This document shows positions 1 through 9,164 of a DNA stretch of 64,000 nucleotides, one piece after another; position 1 is the stretch's first letter; the number at the start of each line of letters is the position of its first letter. The DNA is from SIG424 sp045546695. GTDB lineage: Bacteria; Bacillota; Clostridia; UBA1212; UBA1255. Under the pieces are notes generated by a model. It was not told the DNA's origin. It did no database searches and was given only the letters and a program-made list of their open reading frames with translations. Made by a program: the position numbers and the translations under genes. The stretch lies in the NCBI GenBank assembly GCA_045546695.1, contig JAZQDE010000008.1:53919-117918 (forward strand). The letters run 5' to 3'.

Positions 1-1209
1 ACACTCCCCTCTTTATTAAAATCTAATAAAAAAGCATTTGTTTTATGTGATCTGAATACGTATGAAGCTGCCGGTAAGAAGGTTTGCAATATTCTTGAAG
101 ATGCAGATCTTCTTTATACATGTTATGTTCTTCCTGAAAATAACCCGGAGCCGTATGAAAAAAGCGTCGGTTCTGTCATTATGCATTACGATACATCATG
201 TGATGTAATTATAAGCGTTGGCTCAGGCGTAATGAATGATATAGGCAAAATACTTGCAAACGTCAGCAATAATCCATATATAATTGTTGCAACAGCGCCT
301 TCAATGGATGGATACGCATCTGCCACTTCATCGATGACACGTGATGGTCTTAAAGTGTCACTGCCCAGTAAAAATGCAGATTATATCATCGGCGATTCTG
401 ATATTTTATGTAATGCGCCGACAAAAATGCTTGCGTCCGGCCTCGGTGATATGATTGCAAAATATGTCAGCATCTGTGAATGGCGTATATCAAATATAAT
501 CACAGGTGAATATTATTGCGATGAAATAGCAGCTCTCGTGCGTGCTTCGTTAAAAAAGTGTACAGATAATGCCGATGGTCTCATGAAACGCTCTCCTGAG
601 GCCGTATTAGCCGTTTTCGAAGGATTGGTAATATGTGGAGCCGCAATGACGTATGCCGGCTTATCACGCCCTGCATCAGGCTGTGAACACTATCTGTCTC
701 ATATATGGGATATGCGCGGCGTTGAGTTCAATACAAACGTTGATTTTCACGGTGTACAGTGCGCCCTTGGCACGTTAATTATAAGCCGTCTTTACGAACA
801 GATTCTGAATACAAGTCCTGATAAAAACAAGGCTCTGCTATACGCTGAAAATTTTGATGTTGATAATTGGTACGAGGAATTAAAGACATTTCTTGGAAAA
901 GGTGCCGAAAGCATGATTCAGCTTGATAAAAAAGAGCAAAAATATAATACCAAAGCGCATAAAGAGCGCCTTGATATTATAATTGAAAACTGGAATAAAA
1001 TTATGTCTGTTATCAGGGAAGAAATCCCCTCTTCAGACTTTATCTATAATTTACTCGTGACACTTAATCTGCCTGTAACTGTTGAAGGTATCGGTCTGCC
1101 CGGCGACATATTGCCGATGACTTTTAAAACTTCAAAAGATATCAGAGATAAATACGTGTTGTCACGTCTTGCATGGGATATTGGAATAATTGATGAATTA
1201 ACATTCTGA
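1..1209 (+). CDS. egsA: sn-glycerol-1-phosphate dehydrogenase, 5'-truncated by window edge
   Basis: The frame is open from the first base, so the gene starts outside the window; the ATG at 181 is internal. The 402 visible codons resemble the AraM/EgsA family of iron-containing-alcohol-dehydrogenase-like enzymes. These reduce dihydroxyacetone phosphate to sn-glycerol-1-phosphate with NAD(P)H and depend on a metal. The dinucleotide-binding motif GSGVMNDIGK, the GLSRPASGCEHYLSHIWDM block and a later HGVQCALGT histidine fit the family's cofactor and metal sites. In Bacilli the product feeds archaeal-type heptaprenylglyceryl lipids or sugar metabolism; which applies here is unknown. The gene converges on the esterase gene, with stop codons directly abutting at 1209/1210. 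Confidence 0.85.
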   Translation, partial: TLPSLLKSNKKAFVLCDLNTYEAAGKKVCNILEDADLLYTCYVLPENNPEPYEKSVGSVIMHYDTSCDVIISVGSGVMNDIGKILANVSNNPYIIVATAPSMDGYASATSSMTRDGLKVSLPSKNADYIIGDSDILCNAPTKMLASGLGDMIAKYVSICEWRISNIITGEYYCDEIAALVRASLKKCTDNADGLMKRSPEAVLAVFEGLVICGAAMTYAGLSRPASGCEHYLSHIWDMRGVEFNTNVDFHGVQCALGTLIISRLYEQILNTSPDKNKALLYAENFDVDNWYEELKTFLGKGAESMIQLDKKEQKYNTKAHKERLDIIIENWNKIMSVIREEIPSSDFIYNLLVTLNLPVTVEGIGLPGDILPMTFKTSKDIRDKYVLSRLAWDIGIIDELTF

Positions 1210-2025
1210 TTATTCCCATCTGTTCCACAGCCAGCAAGAAGCCATGTCTGTCCACTTGGCAAAATCTTTATCAACCCATGTAGTTCTTCTGTCACCTACT
1301 GATAGACCATGTGTACCATTCTGGAAAATGTGAAGTTCAAAATCAATATTGTTCTCGCATAATGCATTTGTGAAAACAAGTGCATTTTTTACAGGTACGG
1401 CCTGATCTTTTCTTGTGTGTACAATAAATGTAGGAGGCGTGTGTGGGCCAACATTCTTTTCACAAGAGAAATAATTATACTGTTCTTCAGTAAATTCTTC
1501 TTTAGAAATGCCGGCATTGTTCACGATTGAACCACCATGCGTGAATGAAAAGTCTGCAGAAATAACTGGATAACCGAGAATAAGAGCGTTAGGTTTATTT
1601 TCACCATTAGGACAAGCTGCAAGCTCCATAATCTGTGGGTCGTTCCAATGAACACCAAGCATTGCAACGAGATGTCCGCCTGCCGAAAAGCCGCATACGG
1701 CAATCTTATCAGGATCAATAAAGTATTTTTCATGATTTTCACGGATAATTCTAAGAGCCTTTGAAACGTCAACGAGTGGAGCAGGATGTACAGCATCAGC
1801 ACCAACTGAATATCTTACGATTGCTACATTAAAGCCAGAATTAAGAAAATGAAAAGCAACAGGTTCTGCCTCTCTGTCAGATGTCATGGCATATCCGCCA
1901 CCCGGACATACAACAACCATAGGACGAAGATTTGAAAGAGGAATCTCCGGGCTCTTTGTCTGTGCAAATACAGTTAACTTTACGTAGTCGCGGTCTTCTC
2001 TGAGATTAAATGTCTCAACTAACAT
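1210..2025 (-). CDS. alpha/beta-hydrolase, acetyl-esterase / xylan-esterase-like
   Basis: A 271-residue alpha/beta-hydrolase fold protein of the BD-FAE/esterase type. PGGGYAM around residue 41 is the oxyanion-hole segment. The nucleophile elbow GFSAGG places Ser114, and Asp207 (HTRKDQ) and His239 (NGTHG) complete a plausible triad. Relatives deacetylate xylan or hydrolyse small acyl esters; the substrate here cannot be read from sequence. There is no signal peptide, so the protein is probably cytoplasmic. The ATG at 2025 has a strong AAGGAGG ribosome binding site 8-9 nt upstream. It lies downstream of the rpsT terminator, so it needs its own promoter or read-through. Confidence 0.8.
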   Translation of the reverse strand: MLVETFNLREDRDYVKLTVFAQTKSPEIPLSNLRPMVVVCPGGGYAMTSDREAEPVAFHFLNSGFNVAIVRYSVGADAVHPAPLVDVSKALRIIRENHEKYFIDPDKIAVCGFSAGGHLVAMLGVHWNDPQIMELAACPNGENKPNALILGYPVISADFSFTHGGSIVNNAGISKEEFTEEQYNYFSCEKNVGPHTPPTFIVHTRKDQAVPVKNALVFTNALCENNIDFELHIFQNGTHGLSVGDRRTTWVDKDFAKWTDMASCWLWNRWE

Positions 2026-2044
2026 ATTAAAAACCTCCTTAATT

Positions 2045-2090
2045 ACACAAAAGAGCGTGTAGTAATAAACTCACACGCTCTTAAAAGTGC
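2045..2090 (-). terminator. intrinsic terminator after rpsT
   Basis: A perfect 10-bp stem (2051-2060 with 2073-2082, AAGAGCGTGT and its complement) with a 12-nt loop follows the rpsT stop codon by 20 nt. Read on the minus strand it ends in a short T-rich stretch. It also separates rpsT from the esterase gene. Confidence 0.75.
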
Positions 2091-2102
2091 TGATATACTA
2101 AA

Positions 2103-2369
2103 TTATTGATTAGCAGCAGCCTTACTTGCCTTAGCCAATCTTGACTTCTTCCTTGCTGCCTGATTCTTGTGAATGAGACCTTTTTGAGCTGCTTTGTCAA
2201 GGTTAACAGATGCAGTCTTAACTGTCTTATCCATATTAGCGTCATTAGTAGCAATAGAAACCTTTGCTTTTTTAATTGAAGTACGAAGAGCAGACATTGC
2301 TGATGCGTTATTTGCAGCCTTCTTTTCTGCAACTAAAACTCTCTTTTTAGCTGATTTGATATTTGGCAA
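2103..2369 (-). CDS. rpsT: 30S ribosomal protein S20
   Basis: An 88-residue, lysine- and alanine-rich protein starting MPNIKSAKKRV, the typical S20 sequence. It binds 16S rRNA in the small subunit body. The initiation codon is TTG (2369-2367), preceded by AGGAGGT with 8-9 nt spacing. No nearer ATG fits. A UUG start is also known for E. coli rpsT, where it takes part in autogenous translational control, so it may have a regulatory role here. The gene has its own consensus-like promoter and a terminator and is probably monocistronic. Confidence 0.96.
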   Translation of the reverse strand: MPNIKSAKKRVLVAEKKAANNASAMSALRTSIKKAKVSIATNDANMDKTVKTASVNLDKAAQKGLIHKNQAARKKSRLAKASKAAANQ

Positions 2370-2395
2370 TGTAATTCACCTCCTGCTAATTCTAA

Positions 2396-2415
2396 ATGCC
2401 ATTTATTTTTGGCAC
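2396..2415 (-). promoter_or_regulatory. small hairpin in the rpsT leader
   Basis: TGCCA (2397-2401) and TGGCA (2410-2414) form a 5-bp hairpin between the rpsT promoter and its ribosome binding site. It could be an autoregulatory element or chance. The stem is short, so this is weak. Confidence 0.25.
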
Positions 2416-2422
2416 GCTGACG

Positions 2423-2451
2423 ATTATAACACACACTACTTACCATTGCAA
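2423..2451 (-). promoter_or_regulatory. rpsT promoter (sigma-A type)
   Basis: On the minus strand TTGCAA (2451-2446) and TATAAT (2428-2423) are separated by 17 bp. The predicted transcript starts about 45 nt before the rpsT TTG codon. The -35 element overlaps the 3' end of addB. Confidence 0.65.
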
Positions 2452-5396
2452 GCAGATTTTTTAATTCCACAGATGCTTTTTGCATTACAAAATTTACAAG
2501 GATCAACGTCTTCGGTTGCATTCGGATATGGTGAAAATTTGCCATCGAGAACATTTGTAATCATCGTTTTTACATGCTTTTCAAATGAATCAAACAAGTT
2601 GTTGAATTCCTCTTCTGATATTGTATTGTTGTCTCTTCTTTTTTTACCGGAAGCAGTCATAATATCTTCGTCATCCAGCGTAAAACCCTTCATTGAGTAC
2701 TTGTTTTTCACATCATTTTTATTGGCAAAATCCTCAGCTTTGCCTGACACAATGTCGCTGTCAAATACAAAATAATTTATAGCCGCCGGCTTATATTCAG
2801 GGAAATTCTTTAAAAATGCATATAAATACGAAATGAGCTGGAGCTTAATTCCGCGATATATTTCCCCTGCAGAGATTGCGTGATCAGACGATTTGTAATC
2901 TATAACCCTGATATATCTGCCACTCTCATTTTCAAGAACGTCACATCTGTCAATGCGGCCTATAAGTGATATATCTTTACAGTTTTTGTAATCAATACTG
3001 ATACTTACAGGATCATATGCATACTCATACATAAATGGAACAAAATGGTTGCTACGCGCTTTTTCAAAAACATACCACAAAATGCTTCCTGAAAAATCGC
3101 GTAACCGTTCAATCAATCGTAAATTTCTATTATTTTTCAATATATATTTGTACTTCTGCGAAGAAATAATTGACTCAAAAACAGAATCAGCCGTTTCAAC
3201 ACATAGTTCTTTTGTAATATCATCAATCTTATATGTACTTAACTTGTCACAGCTTGCACTTACAGCATCATGCATTACATTACCAATGTCAGAATTCAGC
3301 AGCTCAGCACTTTCTCTTTCGTCAATATACATACCGGACTCTATAAAGAACTTATATGGGCACTGTATATATTTTTCAATAGTCGAAACACTGTACTTCT
3401 TTTTATCAGGATGAAAAAGAGTGTTTACCAATTCATCGTTCAATATAACCGGCTGCAAAACAGTTTCTGTTGTATGATATTTAAGATCACTGCTGAAATT
3501 TATTTTTTCATGTGGATATTCATTAATTTTTGAAATAAGTGCAGCCGACGGGTGCATTTCGTCCCCTGTCAGCGTTGACAATGAATAAGATACAATTAAA
3601 TTATCAACTTTGTTTTTAACAAGATTGTCGATGAAAAAATATTCTTTGCAACTTCTTTGTTGAGTATCATCTGCAAGAGCAACGCCGACAGCTGATAATG
3701 CATCTCTTTCTTTATCTTTCAGTAATCCGCCATCATCAAACTTCTTTGGTAAAAACTCTTCATTTGCGCCTAAGAAAAAGAGGTATTTTTTGTTCTGCGT
3801 TCTGAGGCGTTCAATATTGATTACGTTGACACAACTGTTCATTTGAGGAATAAATCCGATTTTACTGCCTGAAAAACCGCTGTCCAGAAATCTTTTCAAA
3901 GTGTTCAGGGCGTTATGAACGCCACTTACTTTAATATCGCCAAGAAATGCATCGATCTGATTGAAAATCTCAATTACAATATTCCACGTTCTGTAATATT
4001 CATTTGCATAATCAAGCATATTCAGCCTGAGGAATTCATCTGCTTTTTCTTTAATAATCTTATCAAATCTGTTTTTTTGCATAAAATCGCATAAAACACA
4101 GATTACTGTATGAATATCTTTAGCCTCTTTAAGTGAAGTTTCAAACGGAATTATTTTATTGAAAAGATACAGACAGTCTCTGTCCTCACACTCTTCCCAT
4201 GATTTTTTTCCTTTAAGTCCAAATCGAAGAATATTGTTTTCGAGTTTATCCGGATTTACATTGAACATACCGGTTTTTAAAAGTGACAGTACATCGTCCG
4301 GTCTCCAGTTGTTCAGAATAATATTTACTATAGACATAATCGCTTTTATAAGTGGATTGCTGTCGATTGTTTTCTTTGAATCAATATGCACCGGGATGCC
4401 GTATTTATTAAAAACAGACATAATTAACGTATCATAATCTGATATTTCACGACAACATATTACAAAATCATTATAGTCCGTACCATTTTTGTTTAATTCT
4501 ACAATTCGTTCGGCACAACTACGTACTTCTGCAAACATATCGCTGTGTGTAACAAGTGATATGTTTTTGTCATCGTGGCGGGGTTCAGGAAGATTAATGT
4601 TTTTATATGGTGTATTCGTTTTTTTACAAATATTTACAAGAGCGCGATAAGTATTATCAATCGGATCGTATATCATGTCGTTATCAAGTGATGTAGATAA
4701 AGTAATATTCACACTGTGGGCATTTTTAATCATCAGTGTAATAAATTTATACTCAATATTTGTAAATCCTGTAAAATTATCAATCCATATATTGCAATCA
4801 TCAAAAATATTGTTCTTTTCAATTATTTCAAGTGCAGTCTTATAAATCGTTCTGTCGTCCGAATAGGAGTTTAAAATGTTATTGCGATAAGACTCAAGAA
4901 TCAGTGCTAAATCGTCGAATTTGGACGCTGAGGAGCTGAGAAGTGCATTCCTGACCTCGGGATTCAATAAATCTTCCGGCGAAACGTCATATTTATTGAA
5001 TTCATCAATCAAACTCATTACAAGAGCTAATTGTCTTGGCGACTCAAGAAGTTCAGTAAAATACTGTAGATTGTGTGAATTATCATTTATAACTTTAGTA
5101 AGAAGCATAACAGAACCCGCAGGTGTCAGCTGTTTCTTTGTGTCAACTCCGCCATATTCTGATATTAATCTGTACGCAAAGCGTTTGAAATTGGTTATTT
5201 CATATCCGGCAAGAGGCTTGTCAGTCATGTTCAGGAGCCTTTTTTCTTCTGTAACGGCAAACTGTTCAGGTACAAAGTAGTATGCATCTGTCCTGTCGTT
5301 AAAAAAAGAAGTAAAATTTATGATATGCTCTGAAAAAGCTTCAAGGCACATCTTACTTTTACCACTACCAGTTTTTCCTGTGATTATATTAAGCAT
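2436..5396 (-). CDS. addB: AddB-type helicase-nuclease subunit
   Basis: 986 residues. It opens with an ATP-binding loop GKTGSGKS (residues 7-14), as in AddB of the AddAB double-strand-break resection complex. The C-terminal third carries a RecB-like nuclease domain (GRIDRCDV, VIDYKSSDH, then a QL-containing helix). The four cysteines expected for an iron-sulfur staple are present: one in YIQCPYKFF and three in the terminal DPCKFCNAKSIC. The start is set at the ATG at 5396 (AAGGTG upstream); an upstream in-frame ATG at 5489 would run deep into yhaM. The gene overlaps yhaM by 8 nt, so it is probably translationally coupled. It is shorter than the roughly 1150 residues common in Bacilli, and no addA follows, which is unusual. 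Confidence 0.85.
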   Translation of the reverse strand: MLNIITGKTGSGKSKMCLEAFSEHIINFTSFFNDRTDAYYFVPEQFAVTEEKRLLNMTDKPLAGYEITNFKRFAYRLISEYGGVDTKKQLTPAGSVMLLTKVINDNSHNLQYFTELLESPRQLALVMSLIDEFNKYDVSPEDLLNPEVRNALLSSSASKFDDLALILESYRNNILNSYSDDRTIYKTALEIIEKNNIFDDCNIWIDNFTGFTNIEYKFITLMIKNAHSVNITLSTSLDNDMIYDPIDNTYRALVNICKKTNTPYKNINLPEPRHDDKNISLVTHSDMFAEVRSCAERIVELNKNGTDYNDFVICCREISDYDTLIMSVFNKYGIPVHIDSKKTIDSNPLIKAIMSIVNIILNNWRPDDVLSLLKTGMFNVNPDKLENNILRFGLKGKKSWEECEDRDCLYLFNKIIPFETSLKEAKDIHTVICVLCDFMQKNRFDKIIKEKADEFLRLNMLDYANEYYRTWNIVIEIFNQIDAFLGDIKVSGVHNALNTLKRFLDSGFSGSKIGFIPQMNSCVNVINIERLRTQNKKYLFFLGANEEFLPKKFDDGGLLKDKERDALSAVGVALADDTQQRSCKEYFFIDNLVKNKVDNLIVSYSLSTLTGDEMHPSAALISKINEYPHEKINFSSDLKYHTTETVLQPVILNDELVNTLFHPDKKKYSVSTIEKYIQCPYKFFIESGMYIDERESAELLNSDIGNVMHDAVSASCDKLSTYKIDDITKELCVETADSVFESIISSQKYKYILKNNRNLRLIERLRDFSGSILWYVFEKARSNHFVPFMYEYAYDPVSISIDYKNCKDISLIGRIDRCDVLENESGRYIRVIDYKSSDHAISAGEIYRGIKLQLISYLYAFLKNFPEYKPAAINYFVFDSDIVSGKAEDFANKNDVKNKYSMKGFTLDDEDIMTASGKKRRDNNTISEEEFNNLFDSFEKHVKTMITNVLDGKFSPYPNATEDVDPCKFCNAKSICGIKKSACNGK

Positions 5397-6360
5397 CGAA
5401 GAAACACCTTGGCTTGTATACACTTCTGTTTTCAAGTGACCAGATTTTGTCACTGAATGTACCGGGTTCTGTTGTTGAATACGCAGCATTCATGTCATAC
5501 ATTCTGGCATCAAGAATATCCAGATAATGTAATAACTCTGCCTCCGGAAACTGTGGTGCCTTAGGGCTGCCATGCTCCGGAATATAATGATGTGAGATAA
5601 TCATATGCTGAAGAAGAAGTGATTTTTCATTGTCAATGCTGAGCTCTTTTGATTTCCCTGCAATGTATGCAACGCCCTGCACAAGATGGCCGAGCATAAT
5701 ACCCTCTGTGGAATATTCATTTACAAGGCCAAGATCGTTTACCTGCATCTCAAAGAGCTTGCCGATATCATGAAGCATAACACCTGCAAATAAAAGGTCT
5801 GTATTTAAGAATGTGTATACAGTAGCAAGCGCGTGTGCAGATTTAAGCATTGTGGCTGTATGATACAAAAGACCCGATCTGAGTGCGTGATGATTCTTCT
5901 TGGCAGCAGGTGCTATCATAATCTTTTCTTTGTTTTCCTCGTAAATATTAAGAACAATCTTTCTTATATCATCGTCTTTTATCTTTGTGGCTGTATTAAT
6001 TATATAATCATACATGCTCTGTGCAGAATAAGGTGCGGATGGAATATAATCTTCAATCTTAACATCATCTGTCGGTGAAATATTGCCGATAAAATCGATT
6101 TTCATCTGAAGCTGTCCCTGCCATTCAACTACACTTGCCTGGACTTTTACAATTGTTCCTACCTTGAAACGGTTGGCATTTTCTTCATCCCAGTCCCATA
6201 ATTTGGCATTTATATCCCCTGTCTTGTCAGAAAGAGTGAAATTCATATATTTATTATTTGTAGTCGTTGTTTTTACATCGGCTTCTTTGATGTAATAATA
6301 TGACTTTACGGCATCTTTTGCTCTTAAATCTACAATTTTTTTATCAACAAAGTTTGGCAT
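5389..6360 (-). CDS. yhaM: 3'-5' exoribonuclease YhaM family (OB fold plus HD domain)
   Basis: 323 residues. The N-terminal part (about 15-95) is an OB-fold nucleic-acid-binding segment. An HD-type metal phosphohydrolase domain follows, with GLLYHTATM (His167) and the central HDIGK (His197-Asp198). YhaM homologues trim RNA, and in vitro DNA, from the 3' end and act in RNA turnover. The length matches the family. The ATG has GGAG 8 nt upstream. The stop codon overlaps the addB start. Confidence 0.88.
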   Translation of the reverse strand: MPNFVDKKIVDLRAKDAVKSYYYIKEADVKTTTTNNKYMNFTLSDKTGDINAKLWDWDEENANRFKVGTIVKVQASVVEWQGQLQMKIDFIGNISPTDDVKIEDYIPSAPYSAQSMYDYIINTATKIKDDDIRKIVLNIYEENKEKIMIAPAAKKNHHALRSGLLYHTATMLKSAHALATVYTFLNTDLLFAGVMLHDIGKLFEMQVNDLGLVNEYSTEGIMLGHLVQGVAYIAGKSKELSIDNEKSLLLQHMIISHHYIPEHGSPKAPQFPEAELLHYLDILDARMYDMNAAYSTTEPGTFSDKIWSLENRSVYKPRCFFDA

Positions 6361-6370
6361 AATATAACTC

Positions 6371-6991
6371 CTATCTTAAAAATTTATCTATCATGTTTCC
6401 GGCAACGTTTTTAATTTCAAGAAGAACGTCATCAGAAACGGTAAAACTGTATAATTTATTTATATCACATTCAAGAATATATGTAATAGCTTTTAATGTC
6501 GATAGCTTATATCCTTTATCACTCAGTTCTTCTATATCAGGCGTCCAACCGGATATATCAAGCAATTTGATATAATAAACAGCTTCAACAAAGTCCGGTT
6601 TTTTTATATTTTTATTAAGACAACTGAGTGTCTGCACGTATAATTCAAAACATTCCGGATCTTCGAGATCCTCCTGTATAACAGGAATTGTTCTGGCTGT
6701 AATGTTACAGGCAATATTATATGTATCATAATCCTGAGTTATGTCAAAAAATGAATCAATAATTTCAGCTCCGATTAATGTATACATATTTCCTCTGCCT
6801 TTGACTATACGCATGTTGCTGAAAGCAAACAGCTGTGCTGCTGCAGATAATTTTCCTGTAATCTTTTTTACGCCGTTGACAGCAATGCTGATTCTGCCAA
6901 GCTTCTGTGTAAAGCATACAGCTGCTTTACTACTCTCGCCTAAGGCGGAAGTTCTCATTATTACTCCCATTGTGCGTATTTCTTCACTCAT
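6371..6991 (-). CDS. recO: DNA repair protein RecO
   Basis: 206 residues with the RecO arrangement: an N-terminal OB fold (about 5-80, with GESSKAAVCFTQKLGR) and a helical C-terminal part. RecO loads RecA onto SSB-coated DNA with RecR. It is about 40 residues shorter than typical RecO, and I see no CxxC zinc motif in the C-terminal half, so this is a reduced form. Its ATG overlaps the era stop codon in an ATGA arrangement, the usual era-recO linkage. Confidence 0.88.
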   Translation of the reverse strand: MSEEIRTMGVIMRTSALGESSKAAVCFTQKLGRISIAVNGVKKITGKLSAAAQLFAFSNMRIVKGRGNMYTLIGAEIIDSFFDITQDYDTYNIACNITARTIPVIQEDLEDPECFELYVQTLSCLNKNIKKPDFVEAVYYIKLLDISGWTPDIEELSDKGYKLSTLKAITYILECDINKLYSFTVSDDVLLEIKNVAGNMIDKFLR

Positions 6992-7884
6992 TTTTTGTAT
7001 CCAAGCTCCCTGAGAACGCCGCTGTTGTTACGCCAGTCTTCTCTTACTTTAACCCATAATTGAAGGTTTACTTTAGAGTCAAGTATTTTTTCAATATCAA
7101 CTCTTGCTTTTGATCCGATTTTCTTGAGCATTGTGCCGCCTTTACCTATCAGGATTGCTTTGTGTGAATTCTTTTCACAAATGATATTGACTTCAATTGA
7201 CGTAACACCGCCGGCCTTGCGGGCTTCGTCAAATTTAATAATCTCAACTCCGATACCGTGAGGCACCTCGTCTCTGTAGAAGAGAAGAATTTTTTCACGG
7301 ATTATATCTGAAACTATATCACGCAGATTTGTGTCTGTCAGTATGTCATCCGGGTAATATTTGGGTCCTTCCGGCAAATATTTTTGTATTTCATCAAGCA
7401 GCTCATCAAGACCATCGTTTTTAAGGGCTGAGATGGGGTAAATCGACGCGAATTCCATTTTTGGGGAAAGTATGCTTATCTTCTCTAATATCGTCTCTTT
7501 TGCCACTGCGTCGACCTTGTTGATAACAAGTATAACCGGCTTCTTTACGAGTCTGAGAGAATCGATGATGCGAAGATCGCTTTGTGTAATCGTCTTGTCT
7601 GTTGCATCACAGAGAAAAAGTATTACGTCTACTTCGCTGAACGTGCCTTTTGCAACGTCAATCATGTACTCGCCCAGTTTGTTTTTCGGAGTATGAATAC
7701 CGGGTGTGTCGATGAAAATAATCTGTGCATTTTCATTTGTGATAATTGCATTTAGATTTGTTCTTGTAGTCTGAGGTTTTGGTGATGTTATTGCAATTTT
7801 TTCACCAAGAAAACCATTTATTAATGTTGATTTGCCAACATTTGGTTTGCCGACAACTGTTACGAAGCCTGATTTGAATCCCAT
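6988..7884 (-). CDS. era: GTPase Era
   Basis: 298 residues. The GTPase domain shows G1 GKPNVGKS (12-19), G3 DTPG (59-62) and G4 NKVD (122-125). The C-terminal KH domain contains the GKGG loop. Era binds the 3' end of 16S rRNA and supports late 30S assembly. The gene lies between ybeY, with which it shares one base, and recO, with which it overlaps by 4 nt. This gene order is widespread in Bacillota and couples rRNA processing factors. Confidence 0.96.
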   Translation of the reverse strand: MGFKSGFVTVVGKPNVGKSTLINGFLGEKIAITSPKPQTTRTNLNAIITNENAQIIFIDTPGIHTPKNKLGEYMIDVAKGTFSEVDVILFLCDATDKTITQSDLRIIDSLRLVKKPVILVINKVDAVAKETILEKISILSPKMEFASIYPISALKNDGLDELLDEIQKYLPEGPKYYPDDILTDTNLRDIVSDIIREKILLFYRDEVPHGIGVEIIKFDEARKAGGVTSIEVNIICEKNSHKAILIGKGGTMLKKIGSKARVDIEKILDSKVNLQLWVKVREDWRNNSGVLRELGYKK

Positions 7885-8417
7885 TATTTGTCTCCTGTTC
7901 TTGTATAACCTATGTCTGTCAATATTTCTTCTGTAATCTTATTCATTACATCAAATTCTTCGTCTGTCATATGGTCGTAGCCATATAAATGTAACATTGA
8001 GTGGCAAGTAAGGAATGCAATCTCTCTGTCTGTGCTGTGACTGTATTCATCTGCTTGTCTGAATGCCGTATCAAGCGAAATAATTATATCTCCGAAAGGA
8101 ATTACATTATCTGTAATCTCAACTGCATCTGTACTTGCTGTATATTCTCCGTTAAAAAAGTCAAGATATGGAAAAGAAAGAACGTCTGTTGCTTTATCGA
8201 TATCGCGGTTTTCACGATTGATTGTCCTGATGCTTTCATCATCTGTAAAAGTAACAGCAACATAAGAAGCCTTTTTAAAATGATCCAGTTCAGGAATCAA
8301 TTTAATATACTTTGAATCATTTACTGCCTCAACGACGTTTTTAACAATCTTTTTTATTTTGTTTTTTTGTGAAAAACCAAGTTTGTCATTGTATTCAAAT
8401 TCAAATTCAATTTTCAA
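7884..8417 (-). CDS. ybeY: endoribonuclease YbeY
   Basis: About 177 residues. The zinc-binding signature CHSMLHLYGYDH matches the family H-x3-H-x5-H motif. YbeY matures the 16S rRNA 3' end and takes part in ribosome quality control. No ATG is available. Two in-frame TTG codons lie near the start; the one at 8417 has AGAGG 9 nt upstream, while the one at 8423 is only 3 nt from it, so 8417 is chosen. The operon continues into era and recO. Confidence 0.92.
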   Translation of the reverse strand: MKIEFEFEYNDKLGFSQKNKIKKIVKNVVEAVNDSKYIKLIPELDHFKKASYVAVTFTDDESIRTINRENRDIDKATDVLSFPYLDFFNGEYTASTDAVEITDNVIPFGDIIISLDTAFRQADEYSHSTDREIAFLTCHSMLHLYGYDHMTDEEFDVMNKITEEILTDIGYTRTGDK

Positions 8418-8489
8418 ATTCAATCGCCTCTTTTCGCATATGCAAACTATCCTAAAAATTATATCATAATCATAAAAAAAAAAATAGTC

Positions 8490-9158
8490 TCAGAAATCAC
8501 GCCTTCCTGATGCAATCACAGCCCCGAATACACTTTTTGCACCATTATTTTTTAATAATGCCGCACACTCTTCAATCGTAGATCCGGTCGTAAGAATATC
8601 ATCAAGTAGTAATATTTTCTTATTATAAATCTGAATATTATCTTTAATTATAAATTTGCTCTTTTTTCTGTCTTCAAGATTCTTGGAGCTTGTTTTTTCA
8701 TCATTATTTTTTTTACGCTCAAGCAGTTCAGATATTGTGAATTTACCGGGATTCAGATGATATAGCTCTTTAGCTATCAGATATGCCTGGTTGTACCCTC
8801 TTGTTGCGAATCTCTTTTTACTTATGGGAATATATGTCAGAATATCTATCTGATTATAAACATTATGTTTTTTTAGATGGTTGTTGAGAATAATTGAAAA
8901 ATTCTTGTATAAATATGGTTTATCATTGAATTTATATGAGATCATTTTATCTTTTACAGGACCGAAATATTTAAGAGCACAATACATACGGTCGCAAGAA
9001 GGATAATTGACATTTTTTTCCAGTGAAACATATCCACTGTACGGGGCAAGTTCTTCAGCGCACAAAGAGCACATGCCGTGATTTTTATATTGATTTTCGT
9101 TAATTACTACACCGCAAAAGGGACAGACTGCCGGAAAAATTGCCGATAGTATATTCAA
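8490..9158 (-). CDS. ComF-family phosphoribosyltransferase-like protein
   Basis: 222 residues. An N-terminal zinc-ribbon-like CPFC...CSLC pair (from Cys12) is followed by a type I phosphoribosyltransferase fold with the PRPP loop ILLLDDILTTGST near residue 185. ComF proteins are linked to DNA uptake, where the C-terminal PRTase fold acts with PriA-like helicases; homologues also occur in non-competent bacteria. The start is TTG (9158), with GGAGG about 11 nt upstream. The gene directly follows recD2. Confidence 0.85.
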   Translation of the reverse strand: MNILSAIFPAVCPFCGVVINENQYKNHGMCSLCAEELAPYSGYVSLEKNVNYPSCDRMYCALKYFGPVKDKMISYKFNDKPYLYKNFSIILNNHLKKHNVYNQIDILTYIPISKKRFATRGYNQAYLIAKELYHLNPGKFTISELLERKKNNDEKTSSKNLEDRKKSKFIIKDNIQIYNKKILLLDDILTTGSTIEECAALLKNNGAKSVFGAVIASGRRDF

Positions 9159-9164
9159 TTGTTT

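Noticed and set aside
2194..2775. Plus-strand 193-codon ORF
   Set aside because: Runs antisense through rpsT and the end of addB, both certain genes.
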